A program made the position numbers and the translations under genes. The notes beneath the pieces were generated by a model, which was not told the DNA's origin, did no database searches, and was given only the letters and a program-made list of their open reading frames with translations. From assembly GCF_017573465.1 (NCBI RefSeq), contig NZ_JAGEPF010000004.1:310001-374000 (forward strand): a stretch of DNA of 64,000 bases. The letters run 5' to 3'. Below, piece after piece: positions 31,841 to 38,990 of the stretch. Position 1 is the stretch's first letter, and the number at the start of each line of letters is the position of its first letter. The stretch is from Actinomadura violacea. Its GTDB lineage: Bacteria; Actinomycetota; Actinomycetes; Streptosporangiales; Streptosporangiaceae.

Positions 31841-31857
31841 TAGGATTGTCGACAACA
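31841..31857 (+). promoter_or_regulatory. GntR-type operator over short-leader promoter
   Basis: gattgtcgacaaca (31844-31857), core TTGTCGACAA perfect, overlaps the -10-like TAGGAT (31841-31846) and the first base of the ATG at 31857. The transcript would have only about four leader bases. No good -35 is visible. The same box geometry is seen at 30347 and 33347. Confidence 0.65.
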
Positions 31858-32639
31858 TGCAGAACAACGGTCCCGCCGCGGGGTTCCTCTACCCGGGCTA
31901 CAGCGCCGAGGACGACTATCCCGCGATCGAGCACGCGCTGCGAAGCGCGGGGGCGGGCGACATCAGCCTGCCGGTCGTGCACACGCTGATGCGCGAGGAC
32001 GCCCACCGAGTCGACGCGCTGCTGGACATCGGCGGCGACGACGTGCTCGGCGACGGTGCCCGCGAACTGCGCCGGCTCGGCGTGCGGGCCGCCGTGTGGG
32101 CGTGCACGAGCGGCAGCTTCGTGTTCGGCTGGGACGGCGCCGCCGCGCAGGTCCGGGGCGTCCGCGAGGCCGCGGGGGTGCCCGCGTCCAGCACGTCGTT
32201 CGCGTTCGTGCAGGCGGCGCGCGCGCTCGGCCTGCGCCGGGTCGCCGTGGCCGCGACCTACCCGGCCGACGTCGCCGAGCGGTTCGGCGCGTTCCTCGGC
32301 CACGCCGGCATCGAGGTGGTGGCGCTGTCCTGCCGGGGCATCGTCACCGCCGCCGAGGTCGGCACCCTCGGCCGCGAGGAGGTCCTGTCCTTCGTCGCGG
32401 CCAACGACCATCCCGACGCCGAGGCGGTGCTGGTGCCCGACACCGCGCTGCACACCGTGTCCTGGCTCGACGAGCTGGAGGAGCGGGTCGGCAAGCCGGT
32501 GCTCACCGCCAACCAGGTGAGCGTGTGGGAGGGGCTGCGGCTCGCCGCGGGCCCGGCCGGGCCCGCGCCGCGCGCCGGCCTCGGCCGGCTGTTCGCCGCC
32601 CCCGCCCCGGCACCGGGACGAGATCCCTGGCAGCTATGA
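31857..32639 (+). CDS. Maleate isomerase-like enzyme, divergent (second Cys replaced by Asp)
   Basis: A 260-residue paralog of the 31018 gene. The first cysteine is kept (C83 in WACTSGSF), but the position of the second is Asp195 (LVPDTALHT, against ISCTNVPT in the neighbour), while the following 'VGKPVLTANQ' is identical in style. Without the second Cys the enzyme cannot use the standard two-Cys isomerase mechanism; a different acid/base, a decarboxylase-like or a lyase reaction is possible. The ATG abuts the operator. It precedes the GntR gene by 16 bp, so the two are cotranscribed. Confidence 0.8.
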   Translation: MQNNGPAAGFLYPGYSAEDDYPAIEHALRSAGAGDISLPVVHTLMREDAHRVDALLDIGGDDVLGDGARELRRLGVRAAVWACTSGSFVFGWDGAAAQVRGVREAAGVPASSTSFAFVQAARALGLRRVAVAATYPADVAERFGAFLGHAGIEVVALSCRGIVTAAEVGTLGREEVLSFVAANDHPDAEAVLVPDTALHTVSWLDELEERVGKPVLTANQVSVWEGLRLAAGPAGPAPRAGLGRLFAAPAPAPGRDPWQL

Positions 32640-32655
32640 CGAAAGGGGCCCGCCG

Positions 32656-33315
32656 ATGGGCCGGTTGGGTGAGCTGGAACCCGTCCCCCGCAGGTCGACG
32701 GTCGAGATCGTGTCCGACGAGCTGCGCTCGGCGATCATGTACGGGGCGCTGGAGCCGGGCGCGCAGCTCGGCGAGGCGGAGCTGGCCGCGCGGCTCGGCA
32801 TCAGCCGCGGCCCGCTGCGCGAGGCGATGCAGCGCCTCGTCCAGGAGGGGCTGCTGGTCAGCGAGCCGCACCGCGGGCTCTTCGTGATCACCCTGGACGA
32901 GGGCGACGTCGAGGACGTCTACCTCACCCGGCTGGCGATCGAGCGGGCCGCCTGCCAGCTGATCATGCAGCGCAACCGGGGCGAGGCGGTCGCCCGGCTC
33001 ACCGAGGCGCTGGAGGCGCTGATCGAGGCGGCCCGCGAGCGCGACCGGGTCGCGATGAGCGACGCCGACCAGGCGTTCCACGAGGTGCTGGTCAGCTCGT
33101 CGGGCAGCCCGCGGCTGGAGCGGATGGCGCACACGCTGCTGGTCGAGACGCGGATGTGCCTGAACGCGCTCCAGGACACCTACCCCGAGCCGGATGAGCT
33201 GGTCGAGGAGCACCGCCGGCTGGTGGACGCGATCGGCGACGGCGAGGAGGAGCGGCTGCTCCAGCTGATCGAGGAGCACATGACCGACTCGATCCGGCGG
33301 CTGCGCAGCTCGTAG
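32656..33315 (+). CDS. GntR-family regulator with FCD domain
   Basis: A 219-residue regulator. The winged helix spans ~15-80 ('LGEAELAARLGISRGPLREAMQRL' in the usual position). The FCD domain has a probable metal site from D138, H142, H186 and H208, which usually binds a carboxylate effector. It is cotranscribed with the second isomerase. The palindrome with core TTGTCGACAA upstream of its own operon, plus two further copies on the promoters of the flanking operons, makes it the best candidate for their repressor. The ATG has gaaagggg upstream. Confidence 0.9.
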   Translation: MGRLGELEPVPRRSTVEIVSDELRSAIMYGALEPGAQLGEAELAARLGISRGPLREAMQRLVQEGLLVSEPHRGLFVITLDEGDVEDVYLTRLAIERAACQLIMQRNRGEAVARLTEALEALIEAARERDRVAMSDADQAFHEVLVSSSGSPRLERMAHTLLVETRMCLNALQDTYPEPDELVEEHRRLVDAIGDGEEERLLQLIEEHMTDSIRRLRSS

Positions 33316-33323
33316 GGGGTCCC

Positions 33324-33370
33324 TGGACAACCGGTCCGGGGCGACCTAGCGTGCAGATTGTCGACAATCT
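33324..33370 (+). promoter_or_regulatory. Aminotransferase promoter with GntR-type operator
   Basis: TGGACA (33324-33329), 17-bp spacer, TAGCGT (33347-33352). The operator agattgtcgacaatct (33355-33370) is a perfect 16-bp palindrome covering the expected start point (~33359). It is the best of the three copies and lies just after the GntR gene. Confidence 0.75.
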
Positions 33371-33383
33371 ACCGGAGGACGCC

Positions 33384-34649
33384 ATGGCTCAGCTCTCACC
33401 CCTGCTCAAGCAGGCCACCCCCGTCCTGGCCGAGCGCGGCGAGGGCGTGTACCTCTACGGCGCCGACGGCCGCCGGTACCTGGACTTCACCGCGGGCATC
33501 GGCGTCACCAACACCGGGCACTGCCACCCGCGCGTGGTCGAGGCCGCGCAGAAGCAGGTGGCCACGCTCATCCACGGCCAGTACACGACGGTCATGCACC
33601 GGCCGTTGCTGCGCCTGGTCGAGGCGCTCGGCGACGTCCTGCCGGACGGCCTGGACTCGCTGTTCTTCCTCAACAGCGGCAGCGAGGCCGTCGAGGCGTC
33701 CATCCGGCTCGCCCGGCACGCCACCGGACGGCAGAACATCGTCGTGTTCCACGGCTCGTTCCACGGCCGGACGATGGGCGCCGCCGCCCTCACCACCGCA
33801 GGCACCAAGTTCCGCGCGGGAATCGGCCCGCTGATGCCGGGCGCCGCCGTCGCGCCGTTCCCGCAGGCCTACCGGTACGGGTGGGACGAGGACGAGGCGA
33901 CCCGGTTCGCGCTGCGCGAGCTGGACTACGTGCTCGCCACGTCCAGCCCGGCGTCCGACACGGCCGCGTTCGTCGTCGAGCCGGTGCTCGGCGAGGGCGG
34001 CTACATCCCGGCGCCGCCCGCCTTCCTGGAGGGGCTGCGCGAGCGCGCCGACCGGCACGGCATCCTGCTCGTCGTGGACGAGGTGCAGACCGGGTTCGGG
34101 CGGACGGGCCGGTTCTGGGGCCACGAGCACTCGGCGGCCCGTCCCGACGTGCTGATCACCGCGAAGGGCCTGGCCAGCGGGTTCCCGCTGTCGGCGATCG
34201 CGGCGCCGGCGGCGCTGATGGAGAAGGCGCGGCCGGGGTCGCAGGGCGGCACCTACGGCGGCAACGCGGTCGCGTGCGCCGCCGCGCTCGCCACCCTGGA
34301 GGTGATCCGCGACGAGGGCCTGGTGGAGAACGCGGCCGTGCTCGGCGCCCGGCTGAACGAGGGCCTGCGCAAGGTCGCCGCCGACCACCCGGAGATCGGC
34401 GACGTGCGCGGCCTCGGGCTGATGCAGGCCAGCGAGTTCACCGGGCCGGACGGCGAGCCCGACGCGGCCGCCGCGCAGCGCGCCCACCGCGCCGCCGCCG
34501 AGCAGGGCCTGCTGCTGCTCACCTGCGGCGCGTTCGGCAACGTCGTCCGGATGATCCCGCCGCTGGTGGTGGACGCGTCCCAGATCGACGACGCCCTCGC
34601 GCTCTGGTCGGACGCGGTCGCCGCCGCGGTCGCCGCCGCGGTCGGCTAG
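33384..34649 (+). CDS. Class III PLP aminotransferase (GabT/omega-amino-acid type)
   Basis: A 421-residue transaminase. PLP lysine K261 (ITAKGLASG), D232 in VVDEVQTGFGRTG and the 'LNSGSEAVEASIRLAR' cofactor loop are all present. The family moves the amino group from omega- or beta-amino acids or amines to an oxo acid. The ATG at 33384 has ggagg seven bases upstream; an upstream ATG at 33351 would fall inside the promoter/operator. It is the last unit of the GntR regulon. Its stop overlaps the convergent small membrane gene by four bases. Confidence 0.88.
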   Translation: MAQLSPLLKQATPVLAERGEGVYLYGADGRRYLDFTAGIGVTNTGHCHPRVVEAAQKQVATLIHGQYTTVMHRPLLRLVEALGDVLPDGLDSLFFLNSGSEAVEASIRLARHATGRQNIVVFHGSFHGRTMGAAALTTAGTKFRAGIGPLMPGAAVAPFPQAYRYGWDEDEATRFALRELDYVLATSSPASDTAAFVVEPVLGEGGYIPAPPAFLEGLRERADRHGILLVVDEVQTGFGRTGRFWGHEHSAARPDVLITAKGLASGFPLSAIAAPAALMEKARPGSQGGTYGGNAVACAAALATLEVIRDEGLVENAAVLGARLNEGLRKVAADHPEIGDVRGLGLMQASEFTGPDGEPDAAAAQRAHRAAAEQGLLLLTCGAFGNVVRMIPPLVVDASQIDDALALWSDAVAAAVAAAVG

Positions 34650-34798
34650 GGCGGATCCTTGGGACCGGCCTTGCGGTAGACGATCGTCAGGACGACGACC
34701 AGCACGATCAGGGCCACAAGGACGATCGCGCCCTTCTCCAGCCGGTCCACCAGGATCTCGGTGACCACGTCGCCGTCACCGGCCGCGACGATCGCCAT
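34646..34798 (-). CDS. Small single-pass membrane protein (50 aa)
   Basis: A 50-residue protein starting at ATG 34798 with AAGGAG seven bases upstream. It has an acidic N-terminal ~20 residues, one strong transmembrane helix (GAIVLVALIVLVVVLTIVY, residues ~23-41) and a short basic tail. It begins inside the end of the preceding 110-residue membrane gene (23-bp overlap), so they form a pair. No family is recognised. Its stop overlaps that of the aminotransferase on the other strand. Confidence 0.65.
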   Translation of the reverse strand: MAIVAAGDGDVVTEILVDRLEKGAIVLVALIVLVVVLTIVYRKAGPKDPP

Positions 34799-35108
34799 CG
34801 CTCCGCTCCTTTTCCTGGGGCCGCTCTTCCCGGATCTGCGCCTGGTCCATGTAGTGCAGGGCGCCGCGGACGGCGAGCCGGCCGAGTTCGGCCCGGCCGC
34901 CGCCGCGCCGCCCACCGGGCGCGTCCGGGCGGCCGTCCGGGCGGGCGGCCCACGCCCGGACGGCCGGCTCGACCATCCGGCGGGCGCGGCCGAGCGCGCC
35001 GCGGCGCTTCAGCACGATCGCCACCGTGAACCCGGCGATGATCAGCAACGTTAACCCGCCGACGGTGATCGCGAAACGGATCAGCAGCACGTTCAACACC
35101 TCGTGCAT
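34776..35108 (-). CDS. Small membrane protein (110 aa), hypothetical
   Basis: A 110-residue protein. One transmembrane helix lies near residues 12-33 (ITVGGLTLLIIAGFTVAIV). A basic Arg/Gly-rich cytoplasmic region follows, with 'HYMDQAQIREER' near the end. The ATG at 35108 is preceded by ggagaagg. It is divergent from a TetR gene across a 96-bp region that holds inverted repeats, and may be its target. It overlaps the 50-residue gene downstream. Function unknown; such pairs can be membrane anchors or stress proteins. Confidence 0.6.
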   Translation of the reverse strand: MHEVLNVLLIRFAITVGGLTLLIIAGFTVAIVLKRRGALGRARRMVEPAVRAWAARPDGRPDAPGGRRGGGRAELGRLAVRGALHYMDQAQIREERPQEKERSDGDRRGR

Positions 35109-35151
35109 GTCCTTCTCCCCTCTCGGGCGGTGCGGTCGGCATGCGGTCTTA

Positions 35152-35198
35152 TTTAGCACGACCAAGCTAAAACTAGCGTAGCATGGACGTGCTATAAA
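35152..35198. promoter_or_regulatory. TetR operator region with two overlapping inverted repeats
   Basis: TAGCACGACCA (35154-35164) pairs with TGGACGTGCTA (35184-35194) with one mismatch. A second pair TTTAGC/GCTAAA (35152-35157, 35166-35171) overlaps it. The -10-like TATAAA (35193-35198) stands six bases before the GTG 35205, which suggests a leaderless TetR transcript; the aggagg between them is too close to act as a ribosome site. It also lies 44 bp upstream of the small membrane gene start. Confidence 0.55.
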
Positions 35199-35204
35199 AG
35201 GAGG

Positions 35205-35897
35205 GTGCCGAAGATCGTCGATCCCGAGGCCCGCCGCCGCGAGGTGGCCGAGGCCGTGTTCCGGGTCGTCCGCCGGGACGGCCTGGAACAGGCGTCGCTG
35301 CGCAACGTGGCCGCCGAGGCGGGGCTCGCGATCGGCTCCGTCCGGCACTACTTCGCCGGCCAGGGCGACATCATGGTCTTCGCGATGCGCTACTTCGCGG
35401 AACGGGCCGGAGAGCGGCTGCGGTTGCGCGCGGGGCGGCTCGCGGCCCCCGACCCGGCAGCGCCGCCCGCCGAGCACGTCGCGTCGATGGAGGCGCTGTT
35501 CGCCGAGCTGCTGCCGGTGGACACCGAGCGCCGCGAGGAGGCCGAGGTGTGGCTGGCGTTCGTCGTCGGCGCCCGCACCCGGCCCGGCCTGCGGCCGCTC
35601 GCCGCGGAGATGCACGACGCCCTGCGCTCGGTCGCCGAGCGCGTGCTGCGGGCCGCCGAGCGCGTCGGCGTCCTGCGGCCGGGCCTGGACATCGCGACCG
35701 AGGCGGCCCGGGTGCACACGCTGGTGGACGGGCTGACGCTGCACGCCGTCCTGCGACCGGAGAGCACCGTCCCGCAGGAGATGCGGGCGGTGCTGCGCCG
35801 GCACGTCCGCGAGCTCACCACCGTGCCGGCCGGCGACCTGCCCGAACCGCCCGGCCTGGACGACCTGCGCGCCGGCGCCGGCCGCGACGCCTGCTAG
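35205..35897 (+). CDS. TetR-family regulator (next to acyl-CoA dehydrogenase)
   Basis: A 230-residue TetR protein with a standard N-terminal helix-turn-helix (PKIVDPEARRREVAEAVF, LAIGSVRHYFAGQ) and a TetR_C-type helical domain. The GTG at 35205 fits the usual family N-terminus and a leaderless promoter. It is 34 bp upstream of the acyl-CoA dehydrogenase on the same strand, so both may be one transcript, with the regulator sensing acyl-CoA or fatty acids (inference). The inverted repeats upstream are its likely operator. Confidence 0.87.
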   Translation: MPKIVDPEARRREVAEAVFRVVRRDGLEQASLRNVAAEAGLAIGSVRHYFAGQGDIMVFAMRYFAERAGERLRLRAGRLAAPDPAAPPAEHVASMEALFAELLPVDTERREEAEVWLAFVVGARTRPGLRPLAAEMHDALRSVAERVLRAAERVGVLRPGLDIATEAARVHTLVDGLTLHAVLRPESTVPQEMRAVLRRHVRELTTVPAGDLPEPPGLDDLRAGAGRDAC

Positions 35898-35931
35898 ATT
35901 CCGAACCTCGTTCTAATCACGAGGAGGCGCG

Positions 35932-37071
35932 TTGACCCCCTGGCAGACCCCCGAGCGCGCGGCGCTGCGCGAACTCGTCCGCGACTTCACCGCGCGGGAG
36001 ATCGTCCCGTCGCTGCCGGAGTGGGAGGACGCCGGGGAGCTGCCCCGGTCGCTGCACCGCCGGGCCGCCGAGGCGGGGATCCTCGGCGCCGGGTTCCCCG
36101 AGGAGGCGGGCGGATCGGGCGGCGAGCTGTTCGACGCGCTGATCGTCGCCGAGGAGATCATCCAGGCGGGCGGGTCCGGCGGGGTCGTGGCGTCCCTGTT
36201 CACGCACGGCATCGCGCTCCCCCACCTCATCGCGTCCGGCGACAAGGACCTCATCGACCGGTTCGCGCGGCCCGTGCTCGCCGGCGAGAAGATCGGCGCG
36301 CTCGGCGTCACCGAGCCCGGCACCGGCTCCGACGTCGCCGGCATCCGCACCACCGCCGTCCGCGACGGCGACTCCTACGTCGTCAACGGCGCCAAGATGT
36401 TCATCACCTCCGGCGTGCGGGCCGACTTCGTCACCGCGGCCGTCCGCACCGGCGAGCCCGGCTTCGGCGGCATCTCCCTGATCGTCGTCGAGAAGGGCAC
36501 GCCCGGCTTCACCGTCTCCAAGGCGCTGCGCAAGATGGGCTGGCAATGCTCCGACACCGCCGAACTCGCCTTCGCCGACGTCCGCGTGCCCGCCGCGAAC
36601 CTGATCGGCGCGGAGAACAGCGGGTTCCTGCAGATCGTGCAGAACTTCGTCACCGAGCGGCTGTCGCTGGCCGTCCAGGCGTACGCGACCGCGCAGCGCT
36701 GCCTCGACCTCACGATGCAGTGGATCCGCGACCGCGAGACGTTCGGCCGCCCGCTGTCGTCGCGGCAGCTCGTCCGGCACAAGGTCGCAGAGATGGCGCG
36801 GCAGGTGGACGTGGCGCGCGCCTACACCCGCTCGGTCGCCGAACGGCACGCCGCCGGCGAGGACGTCCTCACCGAGACGGCGTACGCGAAGAACACCGCC
36901 GTGTACGCGTGCGAGCACGTCGTCCACGAGGCCGTCCAACTGCACGGCGGAATGGGCTACATGCGGGAATCGGAGGTCGAGCGCCATTACCGCGACGCCC
37001 GCCTCCTCGGCATCGGCGGCGGCACCAACGAGATCATGAACGAGATCGTCGCCAAGCGGCTCGGGCTATAA
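35932..37071 (+). CDS. Acyl-CoA dehydrogenase (isovaleryl-type active site)
   Basis: A 379-residue flavoprotein of normal length. FAD/substrate segments are 'GALGVTEPGTGSDVAGI' (124-139) and 'MFITSG' (156-161). The C-terminal loop is IGGGTNEI rather than YEGT, so the usual MCAD-type Glu is absent, but E242 in TERL matches the helix-G catalytic Glu of isovaleryl-CoA dehydrogenase. It should oxidise a branched or short acyl-CoA. The start is a TTG with GAGGAGG just upstream (spacer only four bases). It ends at a strong terminator. Confidence 0.85.
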   Translation: MTPWQTPERAALRELVRDFTAREIVPSLPEWEDAGELPRSLHRRAAEAGILGAGFPEEAGGSGGELFDALIVAEEIIQAGGSGGVVASLFTHGIALPHLIASGDKDLIDRFARPVLAGEKIGALGVTEPGTGSDVAGIRTTAVRDGDSYVVNGAKMFITSGVRADFVTAAVRTGEPGFGGISLIVVEKGTPGFTVSKALRKMGWQCSDTAELAFADVRVPAANLIGAENSGFLQIVQNFVTERLSLAVQAYATAQRCLDLTMQWIRDRETFGRPLSSRQLVRHKVAEMARQVDVARAYTRSVAERHAAGEDVLTETAYAKNTAVYACEHVVHEAVQLHGGMGYMRESEVERHYRDARLLGIGGGTNEIMNEIVAKRLGL

Positions 37072-37077
37072 CGCGGC

Positions 37078-37119
37078 GCGGCGCCCGGCGGGAAAGGGGG
37101 AACCGCCGGGCGCCGCTTT
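37078..37119. terminator. Bidirectional rho-independent-type terminator
   Basis: A perfect 14-bp stem (gcggcgcccggcgg, 37078-37091, with 37103-37116), 11-nt loop, followed by ttt. It lies between the convergent acyl-CoA dehydrogenase and lipase stops. Confidence 0.85.
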
Positions 37120-37129
37120 CCGGGTGGCC

Positions 37130-37987
37130 TCAGCCGAGCGGGTTACCGCAGTCGATGGGCCAGTACGGGCCCCAGACGTCGAGCGAGTTCTCCACGAACT
37201 TGATCATGACCGGGTCGAACGCGATGCCGACGTGCGCGTTGGTGTCGTTCGCGCACTTGTCCTGCAGCAGCACGTTCTGCGCGTTGGAGCCGTTCAGGAA
37301 CTCCGAGGTGTACGGGGTGACGACCTCGTCGTACTTGGTGGACAGCACGATGTACTGCACACCGGGCACCGTGTCGCCGCCCGCGTTGAGGTTCTTCAGG
37401 AAGTCGGAGTCGGTGATCTGCTCGCCCGCCGACGGCGCCGCCTTCACCACCGCCTGCGTGATGCCGAGCAGGCTGCCGAGCGCGACGAGGCCGTCCAGGT
37501 TCGTCCCGTGGTTGGACGGCACGATCCCGATCAGCTTGTTGACCTTCGACGCGCCGCCGAGGAACTTCAGGTAGTAGCGGGGCATCATCCCGCCCTGGGA
37601 GTGCCCGACCATGTCGACCTTCGACGCGCCGGTCGCGGCCAGCACCTTGTCGACGAACGCCGACAGCTGGCCCGCGGACGCGGCGATCTCACCGGTGCCC
37701 TGGATCGGGGCGTCCTTCGCGCCGCCGTAATTGAGCGCGTAGACGCAGTATCCGGCCTTCTTCAGCGCGGGCGAGAGCTTCTGCCAGTTGAACGCCATGT
37801 TCTCGAACGTGCCGTGCACCAGCACCACCGGGCGGGGGTGCAGGAACGACGGTTTGCAGTTCCAGTCGTTGGCGCCGTCCGGGCTCGTCTCCGCGTGCGC
37901 GGCGGGCGCGGCCACCGCGGACAGGCCGATGGCGGTGGGAATCGCCGCGGCGATGACGGCCCAGGACTTCAGTCGCCTGAAACGCAT
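37130..37987 (-). CDS. Secreted triacylglycerol lipase (class 2 / family I.7-like)
   Basis: A 285-residue alpha/beta hydrolase with a signal peptide (basic start, hydrophobic core, AHA|E cleavage after residue 32). The catalytic triad is S130 (GHSQGG), D220 (TKYDEVV) and H252 (NAHVGI). The oxyanion strand VVLVHGT is at 54-60. Two pairs of Cys may form disulfides. The family hydrolyses triglycerides or esters outside the cell. ATG 37987 is preferred over 37993 because aggga lies at proper distance. The ~150-nt leader contains a strong hairpin. Confidence 0.88.
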   Translation of the reverse strand: MRFRRLKSWAVIAAAIPTAIGLSAVAAPAAHAETSPDGANDWNCKPSFLHPRPVVLVHGTFENMAFNWQKLSPALKKAGYCVYALNYGGAKDAPIQGTGEIAASAGQLSAFVDKVLAATGASKVDMVGHSQGGMMPRYYLKFLGGASKVNKLIGIVPSNHGTNLDGLVALGSLLGITQAVVKAAPSAGEQITDSDFLKNLNAGGDTVPGVQYIVLSTKYDEVVTPYTSEFLNGSNAQNVLLQDKCANDTNAHVGIAFDPVMIKFVENSLDVWGPYWPIDCGNPLG

Positions 37988-38230
37988 GTTCATCTCCCTA
38001 AAGCGGGCACGCCGAAAGGAGGCCGGAACCGCGGGAGCGCGAATGCGGGTTCCGGCCGCGGATCGTCGTGGGGTCGGGGGTGGGTGCGGCGCCGCGTGAT
38101 CACCTGAGGTGCTGACAAGGTACGGCCGCTTTTCCGCGCGGTCTTGTAGCAAGACTCGTCACTTGCCCGCGGGGAATTGTCAGCCGGCTCACAAGCGGGC
38201 CCGCGCGCACGCCTTTCCACCTGCGGTTCG
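37988..38230. promoter_or_regulatory. Lipase upstream region with 5' leader hairpin
   Basis: No gene is seen. The arms 38021-38032 (ggccggaaccgc) and 38045-38057 pair with a single bulged base to form a hairpin in the lipase leader, 33 bp before the start; it could control translation or RNA stability. At 38141-38155 gtcttg-tag-caagac is a small inverted repeat in an AT-richer stretch that probably holds the promoter, though no certain -35/-10 pair was found. Confidence 0.45.
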
Positions 38231-38272
38231 GCGCCTTCCTACGACGCTTTCCCTGCGGCGCTTTCCTACGGT
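38231..38272. repeat. 14-bp imperfect tandem repeat at a TetR 3' end
   Basis: Three 14-bp units (gcgccttcctacga, cgctttccctgcgg, cgctttcctacggt) lie head to tail; the TetR stop codon (complement 38266-38268) is in the third. A looser copy precedes at ~38210. Confidence 0.6.
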
Positions 38273-38925
38273 GCCCCGACGAGCCCGTCGACCAGCGCGC
38301 GCAGGCCGTCGAGGTAGGTGTCCTGCGCGGTCAGCTCCGCCCAGCGGTCCGCGACCGCCGCCAGGCGGGGCAGCTCGCCCGGGTCGATGCCGGCGAACAC
38401 CCGCTCGCGGTAGGTCGGCCGCTCGTCGCCGGCCCGGCGCCGCGCCGCCGCGGCGCGCACGATGATCTCACCGGCGGTGTAGTACCAGATCGCCCGGTAC
38501 CCGTGGACGGCCCGCTCGGGGCTCAGCCCGCACTCCTCCAGGCCGTCCAGGATCCGCTCGACGAACCACAGCGCCGACCGCCCGAGCAGGTCGTCGGCAG
38601 TGAGCACCTCCGCGATCCACGGGCAGGCGGCGAGCGTCTCGCGGATCGCCGCCGCCGTCACCACGATCCGCTCGCGCGGGTCGGCGGGCAGCTCGGGCTC
38701 GCGCGCCATCCGCGCGGCGTAGTCGTCCAGCAGCAGGACGAGCAGCTGCTCCTTGTCGCGGACGTGGTGGTACAGCGCCATCGGCGTGCTGCCGACCTCC
38801 TTGGCCAGCCGCCGCATCGTCAGCCGGTCCACGCCCTCCGCGTCCACGATCCGGCGCGCGGTCTCGATGATCTCGGCGCGGGAGATCCGGGGCGGCCTGC
38901 CCCGCTGGGCGGACGGTTGCGGCAT
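38266..38925 (-). CDS. TetR-family regulator of the adjacent MFS pump
   Basis: A 219-residue TetR protein with the helix-turn-helix at ~12-62 (RAEIIETARRIVDAEG, STPMALYHHVRDKEQL) and a C-terminal domain like classical Tet repressors (TetR_C-type, 'PWIAEVLTADDLLG' in position). It is divergent from the 14-helix MFS gene, and a perfect 20-bp palindrome lies between them, so it very probably represses that pump and is released by a pump substrate. Confidence 0.9.
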   Translation of the reverse strand: MPQPSAQRGRPPRISRAEIIETARRIVDAEGVDRLTMRRLAKEVGSTPMALYHHVRDKEQLLVLLLDDYAARMAREPELPADPRERIVVTAAAIRETLAACPWIAEVLTADDLLGRSALWFVERILDGLEECGLSPERAVHGYRAIWYYTAGEIIVRAAAARRRAGDERPTYRERVFAGIDPGELPRLAAVADRWAELTAQDTYLDGLRALVDGLVGAP

Positions 38926-38943
38926 CCCCCCATCATCGCGGAC

Positions 38944-38990
38944 TCGACAGCCGGGCCCGCCGCCGGTTAGTTTTTATACATGTATAAAAA
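38944..38990 (+). promoter_or_regulatory. MFS leaderless promoter with 20-bp operator over the start codon
   Basis: tttttatacatgtataaaaa (38971-38990) is a perfect palindrome whose centre is the MFS ATG (38980-38982). Upstream TCGACA (38944-38949) and TAGTTT (38968-38973, six bases before the ATG) form a leaderless promoter; no ribosome site exists. The operator therefore covers -10, start point and first codons. Confidence 0.75.

Noticed and set aside
34776-35804. 342-codon minus-strand frame through the TetR gene
   Set aside because: Only its last 110 codons (from ATG 35108) look like protein with a ribosome site; the rest is antisense to a clear TetR gene.
35932-37071. Acyl-CoA dehydrogenase thought to be inactive because the YEGT Glu is missing
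   Set aside because: The Glu in the TERL segment (E242) matches the isovaleryl-CoA dehydrogenase type of active site, so it is probably active.
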